From Phoebastria nigripes (taxonomy: Eukaryota > Chordata > Aves > Procellariiformes > Diomedeidae), in the NCBI GenBank assembly GCA_035582835.1, contig JAYKAV010002486.1, forward strand, positions 925,860-989,859: DNA of 64,000 bases. The letters are read 5' to 3'. Below the pieces are notes generated by a model. The model did not search any database, was not told where the DNA came from, and saw only the letters and a list, made by a program, of their open reading frames with translations. A program made the translations under genes and the position numbers. This document shows positions 61,401 to 64,000 of this stretch, in pieces. Positions within the stretch are counted from its first letter, which is position 1. Each line of letters opens with the position of its first letter.

Positions 61401-61886
61401 ATGTTTCTGTAACTGATCATTCTTTTAGAAATTATTGACATTACAACAAAGATTCAATTATAACTTTATAACAGCTAAAAGCAACACTTAACATAGCGTG
61501 CCTTTTTCACTGCTTACTCCATTTAGTACATCAGTTCTGAGGAAATGCTTCTGTTATTGCTGAATTTTCAGAGGAATAATTCTCAAATTCAGGGCTACAT
61601 TTTTATATCAAGCTGTTGGTTGAAAGAGTGGAGATCATATTAGCGTTGCTGAATTACGAATACACGCTAATTAAAGGAATATAGCTAGAGAACGTCTGCT
61701 TAGCTGTCTGGGTAATACAATATTTTTTTCATTTGTTAGAGATAACTACTTTTTCAGAAATAAATTGTACATCCCTTTTAATAGGCTATTTCTTTCTGTT
61801 ATATAGCCAAAGTTTGATTAACCTCCTGTTGACGGGGCATGCTGTTTCTAATGTGTGGGATGGAGACAGAGAATGTTCAGGAATGA
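43400..61886 (+). CDS. MINDY3: MINDY3 deubiquitinase, 5' half (eight exons; continues past the window)
   Basis: Eight exons (43400-43496, 52134-52213, 54340-54397, 54858-55031, 58731-58782, 60728-60842, 61271-61344, 61807-61886) splice in frame to 730 coding bases, residues 1-243 of a protein of about 445. The family signature is clear: DTIFCRWAQGFVFSES, then EQFEGGPCAVIAPVQAFLL, LAVEELGFERFHALI and LLLTGHAVSNVWDGDRECSG. MINDY enzymes are cysteine deubiquitinases that favour K48-linked ubiquitin chains. Cys52 in GGPC is the nucleophile. Gln46, six residues earlier, sits where MINDY-1 has its oxyanion Gln. The catalytic His (about 287 in human, in a THLTVFF context from memory) is not in this window, nor is the C-terminal half with its EF-hand-like part. 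The start ATG at 43400 has G at -3 and matches the usual N-terminus. Human MINDY3 has also been called CARP, FAM188A and C10orf97, and linked to apoptosis. Confidence 0.96.
45599..45647 (+). repeat. T-rich tract with an N
   Basis: Nearly pure T broken by GTGG, one N (45615) and one G. The ambiguous base suggests that the length here is uncertain in the assembly. Confidence 0.85.
47483..47550 (+). repeat. 24-bp minisatellite, nearly three copies
   Basis: Units at 47483-47506, 47507-47530 and 47531-47550 share CTGTTTAARTAGA, then (A)GATGTTG. The last copy is shortened by four bases. It lies in MINDY3 intron 1. Confidence 0.88.
52134..52213 (+). CDS. MINDY3: MINDY3 exon 2 (active-site Cys)
   Basis: Completes Gly33 and encodes residues 34-59. 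It carries EQFEGGPCAVIAPVQ with Gln46 and nucleophile Cys52. It is bounded by TTTGACAG and CAG/GTAAGA, an excellent donor, and ends in phase 0. Confidence 0.96.
52214..54339 (+). other. MINDY3: MINDY3 intron 2
   Basis: A 2.1-kb intron from GTAAGA to AACAAAG. The acceptor has a weak pyrimidine tract, but the joined peptide VQAFLLKRLF fits the family. Around 52965-53160 there is a stretch with GGGCCAGATTAC and GATCAAATTCTGCAGG words that could be an old repeat, which I cannot name. Confidence 0.8.
54340..54397 (+). CDS. MINDY3: MINDY3 exon 3
   Basis: Encodes residues 60-78 (AFLLKRLFTSEKSTWRDCP) plus one base, in phase with exon 4 (GAA, Glu79). The donor is G/GTACTG. Confidence 0.93.
54398..54857 (+). 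other. MINDY3: MINDY3 intron 3
   Basis: A 460-bp AT-rich intron ending in GATCTTTCAG. No other features are seen. Confidence 0.88.
54858..55031 (+). CDS. MINDY3: MINDY3 exon 4
   Basis: Completes Glu79 and encodes residues 80-136 plus one base. It includes EEQKNLLCHTLCDILEMAC and the acidic, Ser-rich linker around SERPAESSHQEEQP, the least conserved part of the protein in this window. The donor is T/GTAAGA. Confidence 0.95.
55032..58730 (+). other. MINDY3: MINDY3 intron 4
   Basis: A 3.7-kb intron. It holds a strong unused-looking acceptor and possible cryptic exon at 56702-56748, a run of 15 T at 56660-56674, a run of 9 G at 56879-56887 and many T-rich stretches. Confidence 0.85.
56702..56748 (+). 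other. MINDY3: Candidate cryptic or poison exon in MINDY3 intron 4
   Basis: A run of 15 T and further pyrimidines end in AACTATAG at 56701. The next 47 bases (starting ACCAGCTTCTTGCC) run to GAAGAAG before GTATTG. Spliced after exon 4 the segment stays open and would encode YQLLAWLGWDKDVEKK. Because 47 is not a multiple of three, it would shift exon 5 into a frame that stops at a TAA near 58776-58778. The acceptor is stronger than some real ones in this gene, while the donor is mediocre. The canonical protein skips it. Confidence 0.3.
58731..58782 (+). CDS. MINDY3: MINDY3 exon 5
   Basis: A 52-nt exon completing Ser137 and encoding residues 138-153 (ALAVEELGFERFHALI) plus two bases. It is bounded by TGTGTATAG and CA/GTAAGT. 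Confidence 0.95.
58783..60727 (+). other. MINDY3: MINDY3 intron 5
   Basis: A 1.9-kb T-rich intron. Its polypyrimidine tract contains two N (60710-60711) followed by a T-run, just before GTCTTTAG. Confidence 0.85.
60728..60842 (+). CDS. MINDY3: MINDY3 exon 6
   Basis: Completes residue 154 (read as His, where human has Gln) and encodes residues 155-192. It includes FPELKDAVWDQYSVWTNRFG and LLFLYSVILTK, a conserved helix-rich part of the catalytic domain. The donor is AAG/GTTTGT. The exon ends in phase 0. Confidence 0.95.
60843..61270 (+). other. MINDY3: MINDY3 intron 6
   Basis: A 428-bp intron with a T-rich tract (about 61042-61071, one N) and a good TTTTTCTGCAG acceptor. Confidence 0.88.
61271..61344 (+). 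CDS. MINDY3: MINDY3 exon 7
   Basis: Encodes residues 193-216 (GIENIKNEIEDATEPLIDPV then YGHG) plus two bases of Ser217. It is one of the best conserved blocks of the family. The donor is AG/GTAAGC. Confidence 0.96.
61345..61806 (+). other. MINDY3: MINDY3 intron 7
   Basis: A 462-bp AT-rich intron ending in CTGTTATATAG. No other feature is seen. Confidence 0.88.
61807..61886 (+). CDS. MINDY3: MINDY3 exon 8
   Basis: Completes Ser217 and encodes residues 218-243 (QSLINLLLTGHAVSNVWDGD and RECSGM) plus one base. The GTAAGT donor overlaps an in-frame TGA only if read through. His228 here is conserved but is probably not the catalytic His, which lies further C-terminal. The next exon is outside the window. 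Confidence 0.95.
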
Positions 61887-62089
61887 GTAAGTTGATTCTA
61901 GTTTATGCTTGTTCATAATTTTTATGTACTATGAGATGCTGACCTACAGATTTGGAATATGCTCTATTTCTGTTTTGATAGTCTCCTTGTTTACTGTCCT
62001 TTGATTTAAGCAGACCTCAAATGGAAATAAAACATACTTGCACAAAATCTCTGATGTTAATATCAGTGAATACAGGATTGTCAGCTACA

Positions 62090-62575
62090 GTTGAAATTAT
62101 AACGTACCTGATGACCTGGATGATGGAAGGGAGTGCAGTCTCTGCAAGTTGGGAATACACTGGAGACAGGGCAGATTCAGAGCAGCCACGTCAGGCTAGA
62201 GAAATGGATTGACAGGAACCTCATGAAATTCACCGAAGTCTTGCATCTGGGATGGAATAAACCCATGCAACAGCACAGGACAGCACTGGCTGGCTAGGAA
62301 GCAGATTTGTAGAAAAGGACCTGAGGTCCTTGTGGACTGAGTTGCACATGAGTCATCAGTGTGCGCTTCTGGGAAAGAGGACCAGCTGCATCTTGGGCTA
62401 CATTAGGAGGAAGATAGCCAGCAGGTGGTGGGAAGTGATGGTTCTTTCCCTCTATATGGCACTTGTGGGACCCCTTCTGGAGTGGTGTGTCCAGTTTTGG
62501 GCTCCCCAGTACAGGGAAGACATTGACATAGTGGAGCGAGTCCAGTGGAGGGCCACCAAGATTATTAGGGGGCTT
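62090..62575 (+). mobile_element. CR1 LINE fragment, sense orientation, in MINDY3 intron 8
   Basis: The plus strand encodes decayed CR1 reverse-transcriptase motifs: SHQCALLGKRTSCILGYIRR, SLYMALVGPLLEWCVQFWAP and ERVQWRATKIIRG. It is truncated at both ends: the CR1-like text stops near 62575 without the terminal ATTCTATG repeats. It closely resembles, in reverse complement, the middle of the 30885-32090 copy, including the same extra words around the SHQCALL block, so both come from the same or related subfamilies. It is inactive. Confidence 0.9.
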
Positions 62576-63020
62576 TTGTGTTTTTTGCATTTCATCTTAC
62601 AAACAGAGAAGATGATCTGCAAGCAGGAACACTTTGAATTCTGAAAGTGTTCACATCCTCTCTGCCACTGCTACAAAGTCCATCTCAGGTTCATTAGCAT
62701 GTTTTTTACAAGGATTTTCCATCATCTAAGTCATCACTGAAAATACTGACTTGAACTGAGGTTCGAGACAAATCCAGGCAAGACCTGAATCGAAATGCTC
62801 TGGTTTGACAATGAACAAGTAGTATAATCTCCTTTGAGACTTTTTAGAATTCTGCTTGATTATGATTCCATACAGGCGGTACTTCAGCATCAGACTTAGC
62901 AGAATGTTATTTGGATATTGTATCTAACTCTTCTCACCCCTATTTGGTAGACTTCTTATCAGGGCGTTTAGATTGCATTATTGCAGTCTATTATTGATGA
63001 GTCTATACTGGCTGCTTTTT

Positions 63021-63023
<3 letters not shown>

Positions 63024-63088
<65 letters not shown>
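63024..63088 (+). repeat. Poly-T tract of 65 T
   Basis: An unbroken run of 65 T after TTTTTTGA. It might be the reverse-complemented tail of a retroelement or processed transcript on the minus strand, but the DNA to its left matches no element I know. The exact length is unreliable in any assembly. Confidence 0.93.
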
Positions 63089-63089
<1 letters not shown>

Positions 63090-63669
63090 GTCCTTCCTAG
63101 TGCATGCAAATTGATTACTAATTTGTTTCAAGACCCTTTGTAGGTTAAAATCATCCTTTCTCCTGGGTTTTTCCTCTAGCTTTTTTGTTGTTTTTGTTAG
63201 GGTAAGTACCCTGTTTTCCCTTTTCTAGTCTCCTGACACCTCCTTTGTCTTTGATACCTAAAGTAATCATTAATGGTTCAGAGACTTATTTTGTCTAGCT
63301 ACTTAAGTGTTACATAGTGAATTTCATTAAGATCTGCAAGCTTGAACATGTCTGTCTTATTTACAGGTTTTTTTAGCCAATTTTGTTATTTTTTTACGGC
63401 TGACACCATTATCTCATTGGTAATCTTCTTGAGTATATGACATCATTTACCTTTTTGTGAATTAAAGCAAAGATGGCTTTGAATACTTGTATTTTCTTTG
63501 TATCATTTTCTTTTGTGTTATCAGTCAATTCCTACCCTGATTCATGCTGCATGTATAGAACATTTTTGTCATTTATCCACCCCCTTTCTAACTGAAATTT
63601 GTTGTANTTACCCTTCCTGGTTTTATCCATATGTTCTCTTCAGTATTTTTAATTTTCTCTTTTTGATTT

Positions 63670-63725
63670 TTAGATTATGATTTATCAATCTGAATTGTTA
63701 GATTATGATCAATCAATCTGAACTG
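63670..63725 (+). repeat. 28-bp tandem duplication
   Basis: Copies at 63670-63697 and 63698-63725 share TTAGATTATGAT, ATCAATCTGAA and a final TG, differing at a few bases only. It lies in MINDY3 intron 8 and is probably recent, given the low divergence. Confidence 0.88.
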
Positions 63726-64000
63726 TTCTTGCAACTTTCCTTTACACTGGGATAATTTGCTGTTCTGCAATTTAATGTATTTTTTTTTGAAATCTTGCAG
63801 TTCATTCCCTCGTTTGTCTTTCAGATTATCTTTCTGGTAGACCTTATTCATTAGTTATCCAAGTTGGAATTTTTTCTTTTCTGAGAATACTGAACTCTCT
63901 TTTTCACACAGTAATATTCCACATTTAGGTTCTCAATCAATTCTGCCCTAAAAATCCAGAACCAGAACTCCCATAGAAACATCTGTCTCTTTTTAGGGGG

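Larger units (their letters stand above)
61887..64000 (+). other. MINDY3: MINDY3 intron 8 (5' part)
   Basis: The intron runs off the window. It holds a sense CR1 fragment (about 62090-62575), a run of 65 T (63024-63088), a 28-bp tandem duplication (63670-63725) and T-rich DNA. I found no further MINDY3 exon. Confidence 0.8.

Noticed and set aside
61828..61848. His228 in LLTGHAVSNVWDG as the catalytic His of MINDY3
   Set aside because: By my recollection of the human protein the catalytic His is near residue 287, in a later exon outside this window.
62294..62590. A 98-codon minus-strand open frame
   Set aside because: It is the antisense shadow of the plus-strand CR1 fragment, and its peptide resembles the antisense peptide of the other CR1 copy.

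Overview
The window looks like a piece of a bird chromosome (a crocodilian or turtle is less likely). Three fragments of the CR1 LINE family are present. One of them ends in the typical reverse-complemented CR1 3' end (tagaatcatagaatcatt) followed by the gttggaaaagacc block. The rest is AT-rich single-copy-looking DNA with few repeats, and the one gene has vertebrate splice sites and a CpG-island promoter. Isolated N bases show a draft assembly with uncertain single positions.

Positions 1 to about 42,600 look intergenic. I found no convincing protein-coding gene there. The region holds a 230-bp homopurine tract (3191-3422), a degenerate telomere-like stretch (about 6240-7480), a CpG-rich pocket (8525-8725), several microsatellites, a candidate conserved non-coding block (about 18480-18910), two CR1 fragments in minus orientation (30885-32090 and 39321-39465), an unrecognised minus-strand open frame with exon-like splice signals (32380-32727) and a good CTCF-type motif (35239-35257).

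Positions about 42,700-43,770 form a dense CpG island with GC boxes, an NRF-1-like site and a strong G-quadruplex candidate. It is the promoter of the only gene I can name: MINDY3 (also FAM188A or CARP), a deubiquitinase of the MINDY family. Eight coding exons lie on the plus strand between 43,400 and 61,886. All join in frame at GT/AG sites and encode residues 1-243 of a protein usually about 445 residues long. The nucleophile Cys52 and the preceding oxyanion Gln46 are present. The catalytic His and the C-terminal half should be encoded beyond 64,000.

The introns (intron 1 is 8.6 kb) hold plus-strand poly-T tracts, a 24-bp minisatellite, a candidate frame-shifting cryptic exon (56702-56748), a sense-oriented CR1 fragment (about 62090-62575) and a run of 65 T (63024-63088). 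I found no RNA genes, CRISPR arrays or intact mobile elements, and no evidence of a wholly new biological system. The most testable new points are the cryptic exon, the promoter quadruplex, the CTCF motif and the homopolymer strand switch at the promoter.
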